NCBI GenBank assembly: GCA_951799425.1
Contig: OX637393.1
Coordinates: forward strand, 7,758,244-7,822,243
Reading direction: 5' to 3'
Length of the DNA stretch: 64,000 nt
Source of the DNA: Ilex aquifolium
Taxonomy: Eukaryota; Streptophyta; Magnoliopsida; Aquifoliales; Aquifoliaceae
Translations under genes and position numbers: made by a program
The notes under the pieces: model-generated
What the model saw: only the letters and a program-made list of their open reading frames with translations
Database searches by the model: none
What the model was told of the DNA's origin: nothing
In this document: positions 12,740 through 24,175 of the stretch, piece after piece
How the letters are laid out: every line of letters begins with the position of its first letter
Position numbering within the stretch: position 1 is the first letter of the stretch

Positions 12740-13131
12740 CTAGAGGTAACCCGTGCATAAAGATACGGTGCAATAGATTCGGATCCCCTCCATTACTCCT
12801 TCCCTTCAATCCTCTCAATACAGTGCTAGATGAGTGACATGTGTAAGATTCTGAATTTCAATTGACAAGATTTTTTCCTTGTGGAAAAATTTCTTAATAA
12901 TGATTAACACTCCACCAATAATAAAATGAATAAGAAAAAATCTTGTTTATTGAATCAAAATCTTATATATGTCACTCATTTAGCACTGTATTGAAGGGAA
13001 TGGGTAATGGAGATGATCTAAATTCTGGAGCAATGTGAATGATTTTGAGAGGGATGTTGGTAGTCGTTGGATGAATTTATTTGAGATCGTTGAATAGACT
13101 TATTGAAATCTGCTCTGTTTTATATTATAGA
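12740..13131 (-). mobile_element. Putative short Helitron-like element with internal inverted repeats
   Basis: Read on the minus strand, it starts TCTATAATATAAAACAG at 13131 and ends ACGGGTTACCTCTAG at 12740, with a weak hairpin (CCGT...ACGG) just before the CTAG end; TC start and CTAG end are Helitron hallmarks. Inside, 12783-12880 and 12930-13020 form a long inverted repeat (CAGTGCTARATGAGTGACAT in both arms), which is unusual for a Helitron. A fold-back MITE flanked by Helitron-like sequence is an alternative. Confidence 0.5.
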
Positions 13132-13485
13132 ATAACCAAAGAGGAGAGTGATTTTAGGCTTTTATTTAGTAATTGAGAAGAAATTAATGTTGGGTATAAT
13201 ATGATTGGAATAAATAAATAAAAATTAAGGAAAGCAATTATATTGATAAAGGTTACATATTTGATACTTTACCTTATTTATTTACATTAATGTTCTCCAT
13301 TGAAACGTGAGAGTAAGAGATATATACATATAAAAGTTGAAGATTCAATTCGAAAAGTATACTTGTGTAGGGATAAAAATGAGTTTTTTTTTATTATAGA
13401 ATGATTTATGTTAATTTTTATCAAGTTAATAATTTGAAAAATTTTGTATATAAAACCGTGAATCCAAATAATATTTCTATTTCTA

Positions 13486-13764
13486 CGAGCAATGCTACAT
13501 GAACTTAAAAATTGGACTTAAAAAGTAGATTTGATAATTACAACCATTGATTTCACTGTGAGTCCCAACATTTATAGATAGGGGTGATAATCGAACTGAA
13601 TTCGAGTCTAATTCAAGCCTAATTTACACATAAACGAACCTAAAAAAATGTTCAAGTTTGACTTGTTTAACAACCCTATTTATAGAGACCCACTACTTAT
13701 TCAATGGTTATAATTATCAAATCTATTTTTAAAGTCTAATTTTTAAATCCACGTAACATTACTC
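13486..13764. mobile_element. hAT-type MITE with 8-bp target-site duplication
   Basis: Arms GAGCAATGCTACATGAAC and its near-complement ending GTAACATTACTC extend about 80 bp each. The 8-bp direct repeat TATTTCTA flanks the element exactly (13478-13485 and 13765-13772). The centre is interrupted by a nested insertion at 13580-13677. Confidence 0.85.
13580..13677. mobile_element. Nested 98-bp MULE-like MITE
   Basis: It begins AGGGGTGATAATCGAAC and ends GTTTAACAACCCT. It is flanked by TTTATAGAT at 13571-13579 and TTTATAGAG at 13679-13687, an approximately 9-bp target duplication. The termini resemble those of the 29998-30259 element. Confidence 0.7.
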
Positions 13765-13784
13765 TATTTCTATTTACCACCGAA

Positions 13785-13990
13785 TATGGTAGTTTAGTGG
13801 TGATACCGACTTTACTCCTCACCTAGAGGTTGGGAATTCGAATCCTGGAGTCCCCATTAGAGCTCGGTAATTGGCCGCTATGCTAGCCTAACTAAGTCTG
13901 ATCCCGAGAGGTATTCAAAACACGATCAGAGGCCTTATAATTTCACCGGTGAAGGCCTAACAGGGTGACAGCTAGACTTTTTTCCTTGCC
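13785..13990 (+). mobile_element. tRNA-derived SINE
   Basis: A box A-like sequence (TAGTTTAGTGG, 13790-13800) and a box B-like sequence (AATTCGAATCC, 13835-13845) have spacing like a tRNA gene, giving an internal RNA polymerase III promoter. The body after box B is not tRNA-like, as expected for a SINE. The 3' end is ill-defined near a T-rich/C-rich tail. Confidence 0.7.
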
Positions 13991-14524
13991 CCCACCCTTT
14001 TTGCCCATGAGAAAAAAAAACAATATTTCTATTTTTTTTGTTTGATATGTTATTGTCCAAACAGATTTTTCTGTTGTACTATTATGTTTAGAATTATATA
14101 ATCAAACAAATTCACCACAAAATAAAAACACTTCTTTTCAAAAATTATTTTTGAATACTATTTTTTAAAATGTAATCTTTAACACTTTTATAGTAGAGAC
14201 TGCCCTACTTTAAGGAGAAAAATCTTAACAAACAAATTTTCAAAACATCCACCAAATTTTCAGTTTTTAACCCAAAAAAAAAATCTTAAAACACTAAACC
14301 CTTAATCTAAACTGCTCTTTATTTTCTAAACCCATCATCTAAAATTGAACTAAAACAATTAAATATCATAATAAAATACATATGGTAAGAAGTAAAAACC
14401 CATATCCGATAATAATAATAATAACGTTTCAAGGGGGAAAACATAATAATAACTCCATTACATCATAAAAAGCACTTAATAACGTTTCCAACCCTCAGAT
14501 CTCATCAAATTAGAAATCAACCCC
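13991..14524. other. Spacer downstream of the DUF538 gene
   Basis: AT-rich; no gene seen. It holds the 3' flank, and presumably the polyadenylation region, of the minus-strand gene that stops at 14525. Confidence 0.5.
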
Positions 14525-14953
14525 CTAATTCTCTGGCTCAAACGCCGAAGCCGGAAAAGACCTGGAAATCCCAGTCGGAGTCCCAAAGGTGATTTTCCCC
14601 GATTTCGGGTCGTCGATATAGATCTCTGAGATGGTGACCCAGAACAGCAACTCCTTGCTCTTGACACCTGTCAGTTTCTTCATCTTACGTTCCTCGACGA
14701 ACGCGGTGACCTCCGTATCGTAGAACACCGACTTGCCGATCGCTTGGAACTTGTGCTGCTTGCTCTTCTTCTGCTTCACCCACACGAATCCCGAGGTGTG
14801 GTTGTACCCGACCTCGACGAAGTCCTCGAGGGGGAGAAGACCGGTGGGGAGAGAGATTTTCTCGAGGAGTTCGCGCGATTTTTGCTTGCAGAGGGCTTCG
14901 CCGGTGTATACTTCAGCGTTTTCGCGGTGGTTGGCGATCAATTGGGACGACAT
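14525..14953 (-). CDS. DUF538 (SVB-like) small plant protein
   Basis: A 142-aa protein from the ATG at 14953 to TAG at 14527-14525. The sequence carries the family hallmarks in order: an early YTGEA segment (residues 16-20), GLLPL about residue 38, EVGYNHTSGFVWVKQKK about 47-63, KFQAIGK, and a C-terminal KKLTGVKSKELLFWV followed by TPTGISRSFP. This is the DUF538 family, whose Arabidopsis member SVB affects trichome size; the biochemical role is not established. It has no membrane segment or clear signal peptide, unlike some longer members. GC content is clearly higher than the surrounding DNA, as expected for a conserved gene among repeats. A TATA box lies about 85 bp upstream. It appears intronless and intact. 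Confidence 0.92.
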   Translation of the reverse strand: MSSQLIANHRENAEVYTGEALCKQKSRELLEKISLPTGLLPLEDFVEVGYNHTSGFVWVKQKKSKQHKFQAIGKSVFYDTEVTAFVEERKMKKLTGVKSKELLFWVTISEIYIDDPKSGKITFGTPTGISRSFPASAFEPEN

Positions 14954-15036
14954 TTTGGTGGGTTTGGAGTTGAATTTGAAGGGGTTTGAGGTGTTAGGAA
15001 ATGTACAGAAGTGGAGAGATGGAGAGGCTGTGGTGG

Positions 15037-15042
15037 TATATA
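15037..15042 (-). promoter_or_regulatory. TATA box of DUF538 gene
   Basis: TATATA in the minus-strand context CATATATACC, 84-89 bp upstream of the ATG, placing the likely transcription start near 15008. Confidence 0.55.
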
Positions 15043-15208
15043 TGATGGCTGATCTGTGGGTGAAGTTACTGAAATAGCCTTTGGCTTTGATTTGTGTGAC
15101 ATAAATGGTGTCAGACGAATATAATCAAATAATTATTTAATGAAATAGAGTTGAAATATTTAAAATTCAAATTTTAGTTGATAAAACTTAGTTTTAAGTG
15201 AGTTTAAT

Positions 15209-15518
15209 GGGTAAATTTATTACATACCCTAAAAAATTTAAGGATTTTTACTTTGTAACCTTAAAGATTAAAATTTTCATATCATACCCTAAATGTATTA
15301 AAAGTATTGCAACGTGACCCATTTGTTAGCTTCCATCATTACTCTTTTTTGTCAATGTCAATAGAATGATTTTTAATAGAGTAAACAAAAGAAGCTAACT
15401 GAAAAATTATATTACAATACTTTTAATACATTTAACGTGTAATATGAAAAATATAATCTTTTATAATACAAAATAAAAAATCTTAAATCTTTTAGAATAT
15501 AAAATAAAATTTCCCCAA
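15209..15518. mobile_element. Fold-back MITE with 8-bp target duplication
   Basis: Two arms of about 110 bp are inverted copies, sharing for example TTAAATGTATTAAAAGTATT (left arm with one change) and GTTAGCTTC. AGTTTAAT flanks both ends (15201-15208 and 15519-15526). The length and 8-bp duplication suggest a hAT-type MITE inserted upstream of the DUF538 promoter. Confidence 0.75.
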
Positions 15519-16667
15519 AGTTTAATAGGTTGGTGGAAATGATTCAAATATGTACGAAAATGATTAGTTACGATTTTCAGTATTTTGCGTTCGTAAAGTT
15601 ACGAATAAGGCAGCCCATGAGTTAGCTAAGTATGCAATTACTTGTAATTGTGTATGGAAGCATGTACTAAATCTTTAAATCAATAAGATTTTAATCGTTG
15701 CTTATAAAAAAAAAAAGTTTGGGCCGATTTTCAATTGGATGATTAAATTTTAATGGTTTTGGAAATAAGATATTTGAATCAAGTTCGGATGCGTTTTCAA
15801 TTAAATGTAGATTCAAAAATGGCAAATTTTGATTCGAGTCTGATTGCTAAGATGTCCAAAGTTTGGTAGACTTGAAGTGGTTTTCAAAAACTAATAAATA
15901 TTTCATTCCAAAAATAAAAAAGTAGTTCTTTTTGTATGGATTAAGATCATCTCTAGTCTTTGATGCCCCTAAATCCCTTACTTTTATTTCTTCTATTGTG
16001 AATTTTATTAATTAATATATAATAAAATCCGCTTGAATTTATGATAGATAATATAAAATTTAAAAATCTTAGCACAGAGGAGGATCCGAGTCACCTCTAT
16101 TCATTTTTATGGCTCCTTTTTATAATCTTGGTTATTAACATTTATTTCAGTTTGTGTGGGGGGGGGGGGGGGGGGGGGGGGGGGGGATGGGAGGGTATTT
16201 ATTGTAAGCAATTTTCCTTGTTTTTTTAATGTATAGTTATGAGGAATGAGATATTTTCATTTATTTTTTTACACAATTTCACTCAATGATAGATCATCTA
16301 TCATGTACTTACGCATGACCCATTATTTCTAAGTGCGCCTCCTATCTCATACACGGTTGATGATTTACCCTTAAGTGAAAATGTAATGAATAAGATCTAA
16401 ATCCTAGTGATGAAGATGAGGTATTTTTGTTTTTTTTTGCTACAAGTTGTTCAAGTTTGTACTAACTATTCTCTTGAGCTCAACGATTGACCACTGTAAC
16501 TTGAGCTGAGTTATAGTATATTCTTAAAGGGACAAGGGTGGCTAACCCTTAGGGGGTGAGAGAAAGAAATATCAGACTCAACTACTAGATCACTCTTTGG
16601 TATATGGGTTTTTTTTTGGGGGGGGGAGGGGTGGTTTGGAACATGGGTTTGAGACTAAACCCCCTTA
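15519..16667. other. Intergenic DNA with a 29-base poly-G run
   Basis: No gene or bounded element recognised apart from the poly-G tract annotated separately; short frames here are low-complexity. Confidence 0.5.
16158..16186 (+). repeat. Poly-G homopolymer (G29)
   Basis: An uninterrupted run of 29 G after TTTGTGT. Long G runs are rare in an AT-rich plant genome and can form G-quadruplexes; the exact length may be a sequencing estimate. Confidence 0.9.
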
Positions 16668-17025
16668 AACCCATGTTTGGTAAGTAAGCATGTAGTCTAG
16701 GGTTTGAAATCCGGCCCGGTCATGAAACCTATGTTCATGAGTTTCATGAAACCCATGGGGGGGGGGGGTTTCATATGTGGGTTTGAGGGTTTCACATTCA
16801 AATGACATTTATACCTCTCATATATCCATACCCATGTTTGGATTAAATTAGTTAAAGGGCACAATAGTCATTTACATACAAATATATTATCATAATAGTC
16901 ATATATCCCTGCGCATACCAAGCATGGGTATGAACATCATTAAATGTTGAATCCCATCTTTAGGTTTGGAAGGGTTTGGACAAGTCAATCCAAACTCCGT
17001 CCCAAAAAACATACCAAACATGCCC
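16668..17025. mobile_element. Putative Tourist/Harbinger-like MITE
   Basis: CATGTTTGGTA near the left end is matched by TACCAAACATG near the right end, and TTA trinucleotides flank both ends (16665-16667 and 17026-17028), as in PIF/Harbinger target duplications. The terminal repeat is short and a poly-G run (16757-16767) lies inside. Confidence 0.4.
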
Positions 17026-17028
17026 TTA

Positions 17029-17564
17029 AGGATTGAATATGAGATAATTAATCGTATTACAGTTGATCTAGTTACTATAAATGACACTTTGACAATGGGA
17101 TGAAATTGCGATTTTCGTAAGTGGTTTTCAAATTAATTTTTTTTCTCCATTCCTAAGAGTTGTTTCAATCATGTACTATTTGGACTCGTGGAGTTATTAA
17201 AAATTACTAATAATAGCGCAAATTTTTAAATAAAAAAATATATTTAAGTGAGATAAGAGTGTAAATTAGTTGGATATCTTGGGATGGGAATGATGTTTAT
17301 TTTGAAGTTGAAAAACATTTATTGTAATCCATGGTTTTGTTAACCTATTTTTTGCTAAGAACTTTTATTTCAATTTGCTATTTTCTACTTGCAACAACTT
17401 TCGTTCAAAAAAAAACTTGCGGAAGCAATGAATTGCAGAAGTGCAAAAGCCGACACCTTGATGTGACTTCGGTGGGCTTTGGTGGTGTGTACGTGTTGTT
17501 AATCTAGCGTATTACCGACACAACTGAAAGTTTGGAGATCAAATAAACCGTATATTTTGAAGAC
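17029..17564. other. AT-rich intergenic DNA
   Basis: No gene, repeat boundary or RNA recognised. Confidence 0.5.
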
Positions 17565-17567
17565 TAA

Positions 17568-18029
17568 GGTAATATTTGGTAACATAATGTTTGTATTTTT
17601 TTTTTTTTTTCATTTTTTGCTAAAAATAATAATAATAACACGTTTGAGACGTGTTTCTATTTTTTTACTGCCCCGTTTTGAAAACAATGAAAAAATATGA
17701 AAACATAAAAAAAAAAAAAAAAACACGCGCGCGCCTCAACCTCACCCTTTAATGAAGTCTTACTTTCGAATCTTGTTAACACCAAAATTTAGGACTTTTG
17801 GTTGGAAGTATAAAATTCATTTTCCTTTCTTTTCTTCTCTTTGCCTCATTTGCCTCTCTCTCTCGCTGGTTTCTCTCTTTTGAAATCGAAGTCGAAGACG
17901 AAGAATTCGTTCCTCTCTTTCGTTGATTTCTCTCTTCTGAAACCGAAGCCAAATACGAAGAAATCGAAAACGAAGACAAAACCCACTTCGTTTCTCTCGC
18001 TTGTTTCTCTCTTTTTTCTTAATTTTATA

Positions 18030-18087
<58 letters not shown>

Positions 18088-18401
18088 ATATATACGTATA
18101 TAGACATAGATTGGGTTATGGGTTTCGATGGTGGTGGTTGGATTGGGGGTGCATTTCGGTGGTTGAATTGGTGGGTTTCAGTGGTGGGGGGGTGGGTTGT
18201 GGGTTTCGATGGTGGGGTTGGGTGGTGAATTTTTGGTATAATACCAAACAGGTTTTTTATTTTTGTTTTCACAATTTTTTAAATATAAATGACTACCAAA
18301 CATATTTTATATTTTTAATTTTTATTACAAAAAAAACAAAACCTAGTTATATTTTTTTTATAAAAAAAAACATAAAAACGAAAACGTTATCAAACGCACC
18401 C
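17568..18401. mobile_element. Putative Harbinger-like non-autonomous element
   Basis: The left end GGTAATATTTGGTAAC and the right end GTTATCAAACGCACCC are imperfect inverted repeats, each flanked by TAA (17565-17567 and 18402-18404). The interior has a (TA)n microsatellite and a G-rich segment (18120-18225) of degenerate GGTGGGTTTCGATGG units. No transposase frame. Confidence 0.5.
18032..18083 (+). repeat. (TA)n microsatellite
   Basis: About 26 uninterrupted TA units. Confidence 0.95.
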
Positions 18402-18617
18402 TAAAATATTTTACCAATTTTTTTTTTTTGATAAATCACTTATCATGAATTTAAGTAGAATTTATTGGATAATAGTGAGTCTCTTACTTATTAATGATAA
18501 ATAATTTGTCAAAAAAAATAATAAAAGAGATCTGAATATGATTTTATAAATCACCTATTGTTAATTCCAATGAGATTCATTATATAAAATTGGTTCTCTC
18601 ATTGAATTGCAGCAGGT

Positions 18618-20198
18618 AAGGTGTCCATGGGCAAGGCCCTCAAAATTTTTTTTGGGTTGGGCTTGGATAGTGTATGTCCAAGTCCTTAGCCGAACGAGTT
18701 ATCGATCGAGTCAAGTTGGACTTCGGGTAGGGATAGGCTACCTACAGCCTAACCCTTGGACTAGGGTGGGCACGTGCCCCCCCTCAATTTTTTTTTTTTG
18801 ACATTAAATATATATTTTTTAAAATAAAATTTAGATATATTTAATTGTGCCTACCGTCAAATTTTTTTTTTACATTAGATATATATTTTTTAAAATAAAA
18901 TTTAGACATATGTAATTGTATCCACCTTATTATTGTGTTATTGTGATATCGATTAAGATAGACCGCTACTTAAATAATAATTAATTTTCAAATAATGTTA
19001 TTAGAACTAATACATTGTGATTTTAAATCTAATAGTAAGTCCCTACATTTAATGTTTACTATTCATCCAATGGTCACAAACCATTGGGTTCCTACCAATT
19101 AAATTTTGAATTTTTTTTTGGTCAAAATATAAAATTAAATTTCGAATTAGATGCAACTACTATTATTCTTAAATTTTTAGACACATTTCGAACATGTCCG
19201 AATAATTTTTAGACATATCGCGATCATTTTTCTAAATTATAGGATTATTTTATTATTGTATAGAAATGAGCGCCAGTATGTAATAAATTACAGGGTAATA
19301 AATGAAAGACTGTTATTGCCATTTTGTATATAGAAAAAAAGTATTTTGTGACGTCATTGATTTGTAATTCTTTTAAATGATAAACAATAATCAGATTCAA
19401 TTGTAAAATGATAATAATTAGTGTCATACGAAGTTTTAATTAATTTACTTTTATATTTTGTTTATTCATTTCATGTAAATCGTTTTTTAACCTTTTATGT
19501 TTAACAAATTTCTACGTATAATTACAGAAATATGAATTTATGAACTTCTGTGGTCAATTGAAAAAAAAAATGAAAAAATGCTATTTAGATCTAATTTGAT
19601 GACATAATTCAATGCACCTTTTTGATTGAAAGTAGACTCCATCTAACATTGAAATTTACAACTAAAATAACAGTTACATTGAATTAAGTCTCTATAACAT
19701 TGATAAAAAAAAATTAAAATTTATTAATGTGCCCACCCTAATGTATTTTTCGGGCTCCGCCTTTGATTGGACGGGCTTATTGGACAGACCTTTTTTATAT
19801 ATACAATTTAATTTAAAATATTTTCAACTTAATATTTTTTTTAAATTATATTTTTGAATTAAAAATACAGTCAAAATGGGTAAAAAATAAATAATGAATA
19901 ATTTTATTTAAATAAAGTAAAGACATATATTACAATCAAATTTTTAAAGTTTCGATGGTCAACTTTTTTTCAAACAATTGGGTGGAAGGACAGACGGACT
20001 GTGCTAGGCTGACGCGCTCATGGGCCTGGTTTTTGTGGGAGAATTCATGAGTTGGGTTTCAGGTCAAATAATAGGTTTGAGGGTAACCTTAACGCTCTCA
20101 AGCTCGAGTGAGTCAATTATTGGGCCTCTCGAACTTCGGACCTATTTTTTTGAGTGAAGTAATGAGACTCATGGATAACTTGACCCATGCACACCCTA
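18618..20198. mobile_element. MULE-like element with 9-bp target duplication, containing a nested element
   Basis: It begins AAGGTGTCCATGGGC and ends GACCCATGCACACCCTA, imperfect inverted repeats. The 9-bp direct repeat GCAGCAGGT flanks it (18609-18617 and 20199-20207). The outer arms are GC-richer and share phrases such as CTCGAGTGAGTC. The middle is occupied by a second element at 18762-19740. No transposase frame. Confidence 0.7.
18762..19740. mobile_element. Nested element with TAGGGTGGGCAC termini
   Basis: TAGGGTGGGCACGTG at the left is mirrored by GTGCCCACCCTA at the right. Near the left end a unit of about 75 bp built on AAATATATATTTTTTAAAAT is tandemly repeated twice (18790-18925). 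No target duplication identified. Confidence 0.6.
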
Positions 20199-20415
20199 GC
20201 AGCAGGTAATCTATCAATGAGAAACATAAAAACTTACAGGATATTTATGTTCAGATTTTACTTCTTTCTCTTTTTTCCTTTTTCACTTGTGCATGAAAAA
20301 AAGTGGGAGGAGACCACAAGAGGAAGCTTTTCTCTGGTCAGTGAACATTACTCTACATGAATCGATACAAAATTAACTTCTAAATAATTAGCGCTCTTAT
20401 TATAAAATTTGTGAG

Positions 20416-21143
20416 TAGAGATGGTAATTAACCGGATAAAAATGGGTATTCGTCCAAACTCCACCCCATTTGGACCAGGGATGGACCATACATATTGAAC
20501 GGTAGACATATACGGGGATACTCGTATAAACCCGTGCGGTGATAGACTGACACTTACCCCGCCCCGCCTCCTCCCCGCCCCCGCTTTACCCATTATTATT
20601 ATTATTATTATTTTATATATACAGATGTTGTTGTGAATACAAATCTACATATTATTGAATGATTTTTTCTTTTGAAAATTATTTTGTTTTTTGACTTTTT
20701 TAATTTTTTTTTATGTTTTTGGCTTGTAAAAGTGTAGATCTTTGTGTTTTTGTATTTTTTTATGTTGGATTATGTTATGTTACATTATGTTGTGTTGCAT
20801 TATATTGTGTTGGATTGACATGAGAGACAAGATTTTAATTATATTATGTTGTAAATGACAAACTTTTAATTATATTATGATATTCTATAATTATGTTGAA
20901 TTATTTAAAATGTTAGATTTATTTAGAATTTGAGATTATATTGGCTTGGGCTTGGGGCTAGGGCGAGTAAGGTGGACAGGGGCAGGGGTGGGGGAGGGGA
21001 TTACAAATTTATCCGCGGACGGGGATGGGGATGAAAAATATACTCGTTGACGGGGGTGGACCGGGGATGAACGAAGTTTTTTTAATCGAGTACGGGGATG
21101 GGGATTACACTCTCCGCCCCTGTTTCGGTACACTGCCATCCCT
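20416..21143. mobile_element. MULE-like non-autonomous element
   Basis: It begins TAGAGATGGTAAT and ends CACTGCCATCCCT, flanked by ATTTGTGAG (20407-20415) and ATTTGTGAA (21144-21152), a 9-bp duplication with one difference. Its arms are GC-rich (CCCCGCCCCGCC at left, ACGGGGATGGGGATG at right) around an AT-rich centre. Confidence 0.7.
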
Positions 21144-21207
21144 ATTTGTGAATTTGATTAATTCAAAATTTTTTCTTTTTTTTTTGGGGGGGGGAGGGGG
21201 GGAGAGG

Positions 21208-21275
21208 GGGGATTGAACCCTTGACTTCAAGAAGACAAAACTTTTACAAGGTAAGAAGTACCATTAGATCAAATG
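21208..21275 (-). mobile_element. tRNA-like head of a SINE
   Basis: On the minus strand TTGATCTAATGG (box A-like) is followed about 45 bases later by GGTTCAATCCC (box B), the spacing of a tRNA gene; the fold is too degenerate for a functional tRNA. A C-rich/A-rich tail follows (G-rich 21184-21210 on the plus strand). Confidence 0.45.
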
Positions 21276-21892
21276 CCCGTTGTTTTAATTAATTCAAGCT
21301 GTTACTTATATGCTTATTCATTATCACTCGAATTTTTATTCGAAAAATATTGACTCATATCTAAAGATACATATTAAATTATATAAATATGAATATCTAA
21401 ATTATTTATAAATTATATATAAATACCATTTTAGGACTTTAAATTCAACATATATTCAAAAATTAAATAGTTTATCACATACATTGTGTTTGGCACATGA
21501 TAATACTTTTATAAGGGAATGAAATTAAGGTAGGAATGAAATGTATATTATACCATTAAAATATTTGTCAATAATTAAAATTAAGCACCGGAATAGATTT
21601 AAGATTTTACTTAAATAAATAAAAATTTGAAATATCGTTAGACCCCAAACGTGGACCTGACCCTGGACCTGATACTCGGACTAGGTCTGGCTCATCTGTA
21701 GTTAGAAACTAATAGCACAATGTGCTGTGTATTGGGATTGCGTCGTTTTAGCCAAAAAAACCTAGGACGACATCGTTTTGCTGTTCTTTTGTCCTCTGAA
21801 CTATGTAGCAATTTCCATTCAAAAAGATAACGGATGTTTGAATGTGGAGCAGAGTGAAATAATCAGAGTAATTGAAGGGACAATGTGAAACA
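21276..21892. other. Intergenic DNA, nothing identified
   Basis: No coding frame or bounded repeat recognised. Confidence 0.5.
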
Positions 21893-22445
21893 ATCAATAG
21901 CAGTGTTTTAAAATCCGACCCGACAAGTTGAATTGAAAAATCGATGACCCATTGCTTGAACTGGATCGGTTCTGTAATTAGATCGTTCGAGTAAGTAGCC
22001 CGACTTTATCTCATCAAATCGGCTGGTTTTTTATCAATCCTTGCAAACCGGTCGGGTCATTCATAACCGGGCGAGTCTCCCTATTTCATTAAAAAAATAC
22101 CCAACACAATCAATATTCAGGTTCCAATTCCAGATCTGGGAGCCCCAGATCAGAAGTTCGCAGTCACCCCATATTCCTCTTCTTCTGCGATCTCTTCTCT
22201 GGACAGTGACGAGATCCGATATGCAACAATCACTATCTTTTTCCTATGTGCTTTGATTTTACGTCATGGACTATGAGAGCGTTGAATGCAAAGGCATAGC
22301 TTGGAGGGGATTGCGGTGGTTGACAACTAATGTTAGAAAGTTCAATTTGGTTGAACTAATGTCCCAAACTGATAGAAGTGACTAATACTAAGCATTGTCA
22401 GAAGATAGAACACCATAATCAGTGTGTGGAGAATGAAATTCCGTT

Positions 22446-22449
<4 letters not shown>

Positions 22450-22477
<28 letters not shown>

Positions 22478-22478
22478 C
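22450..22478 (+). repeat. (TA)n microsatellite
   Basis: About 14 TA units inside the hAT-like element. Confidence 0.9.
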
Positions 22479-22566
22479 ATATTTGTGGACTCGATAATGC
22501 ATGAATCACTAACCAGTGCCTCGTAGAACTTGGCATACCACATAATCAGACGAACTATTCACACAA

Positions 22567-22830
22567 CTAAGAGAACTTGACATACCAGTGCTTCGTAGAC
22601 GATCACTACCAATGCAATGCCAGAATAGAGAGGACTACGAATCAGCAGTAAAACATGTTCGAAGAGAGAATAATAGAATGCTGGTGCGTAGGTGTCGCTA
22701 TTATATGCTCTAACAAGCAAAAGACATGGTGGAAACTGCATATGGACGAGAGTTGACACTAGTTGAGCAAAATAATATATTGTCTAATGCACAATACCTG
22801 TCAAATGATTATATGTCTGATGAAGCTTAA
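22567..22830 (+). pseudogene. ORF-A remnant, unknown function (copy 1)
   Basis: Translation in one frame gives about 87 codons ending MSDEA-stop, with one internal TAA after CRYYML. It matches the C-terminal half of the intact ORF-A at 62926-63369: LREL near the start, EDYESAVKHVR against VNYEAAVKRVR, CRYYML identical, YGRELT against FGRELT, and a shared acidic end YLSNDYMSDE. The family is not recognised. Upstream codons are scrambled by a short local duplication of CCAGTGCYTCGTAGA (22515 and 22586). Confidence 0.6.
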
Positions 22831-23198
22831 TGTAGTAAGTGTGCAATTATTCTTTCCAATGTCATATATTGAATAGTGGTAATCATTATTCATTTTTGAG
22901 ATAGAAAGCCAGTGTAATCAGTGTTGTGTGAAGTCATGTCAGTCCTATGTAATTGAATTGTTATGTCATTACTTTATCACTGTGAAGTCATATCATTACT
23001 TTATCAGTATAGTCAGTCTAGTGTCAAGTCATATCAGTCTTTTTGTCATTACTTTATCACTGTGAATTCATATCATTGCTTTATCACTGTCAAGTCATGT
23101 TAGTCGTACGCAGTAATTATCCTGTCAAATTTATATATAATTGTATTTCGTATTTATATAAACCATCCTTATAAATTGTGTACATCATAAACAAAAAA

Positions 23199-23891
23199 AT
23201 GTCTAGGCGCACATCTAATAGACAATCCAGTCAAACCACCCAATGTTCTTCATCACACAATGAACAACAAAGTTCATCTTCAACCAATGAACGTCAACGC
23301 TTGACTGGCCGAGCAGCAACGTCGAACGTAGTTCGTTCAATTGAATCCTACACAAATTCTACCGGTGTAACTTGGTATGAACAAAAGCATGAGTTCCGTA
23401 ATGAACTCATCGACCCTTATCACTTATTCGATCAAGTTGGACACGTATTTGTTGGGCTTGCGACCGACTATCCGCCTCTGAGTGTTCGTATCGAACCCAC
23501 GCCAAGATGACGACATTTATATGACAAACGTTATGAGCTTGAAGTATATTGTCGTTGACATAGATTAATAGTACCGAAGACACGTTCGATTAATATATAT
23601 GATCTACAAAACTCTACCAACCATAACGTGATCATAACAAGGCTTGAAAGCGAAAATGATCAGATGCAGCGTCGACTTGATCGTTTGCATGCAATAAAGC
23701 ATGTAAAAAATGAGCATTTCGATCCTGACTATGCTGAGATTCAAATTTTATAGGATCCGTTACTTGTTTCCGATCTTGAACTTTTTGATTATTCCGATTT
23801 AAGTGATGATGCGTCTGACACTTTTATTCCATCAAATTTATGTGTACTCGGTAACCCTTTATGTTATTTTCTACATCAACCACAATATTGA
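23199..23891 (+). pseudogene. ORF-B remnant, unknown function (copy 1)
   Basis: A 230-codon frame from the ATG at 23199 with three in-frame stops: TGA at 23508, another TGA near 23553 and TAG near 23751, but no frameshift. The first 103 residues (Ser/Gln/Asn-rich, then SIESYTNSTGVTWYEQK) read cleanly. Downstream, QMQRRLDRLHAI and the acidic DDASDTFIPS correspond to the second copy at 61909-62600. The acidic C-terminal region and Ser-rich N-terminus suggest a nuclear or regulatory protein, but this is only an impression. Not recognised as a transposase. Confidence 0.6.
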
Positions 23892-24175
23892 CACACTGTA
23901 TTTGTTACAATCTCATGTAATAAAATTATTTTGTTTAATGTATAAGTATCTTTTTTCATATTTTCATGTTTTGTACACTTTTGCAGGTTAACTCTTATTG
24001 TTCAATGAACTTATAACATAAAATTGGAATAGACAACTTTTTAACATATACAAAACAAATTTCTTAAAATTAGTCAAAAATTTCTTGTACTACACACACA
24101 AACAATATTTTAAGCATTTTTTTGGTAATCTACTGCACATATATCATGTACTACACACAAATAATATTTTAAGCA

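Noticed and set aside
17776..18404. Several overlapping frames of up to 187 codons on both strands
   Set aside because: They translate the TA microsatellite and purine- or G-rich low-complexity DNA; open in many frames by composition only.
21208..21280. Functional tRNA gene
   Set aside because: Boxes A and B are recognisable but the acceptor and anticodon stems do not pair; best read as a SINE head.
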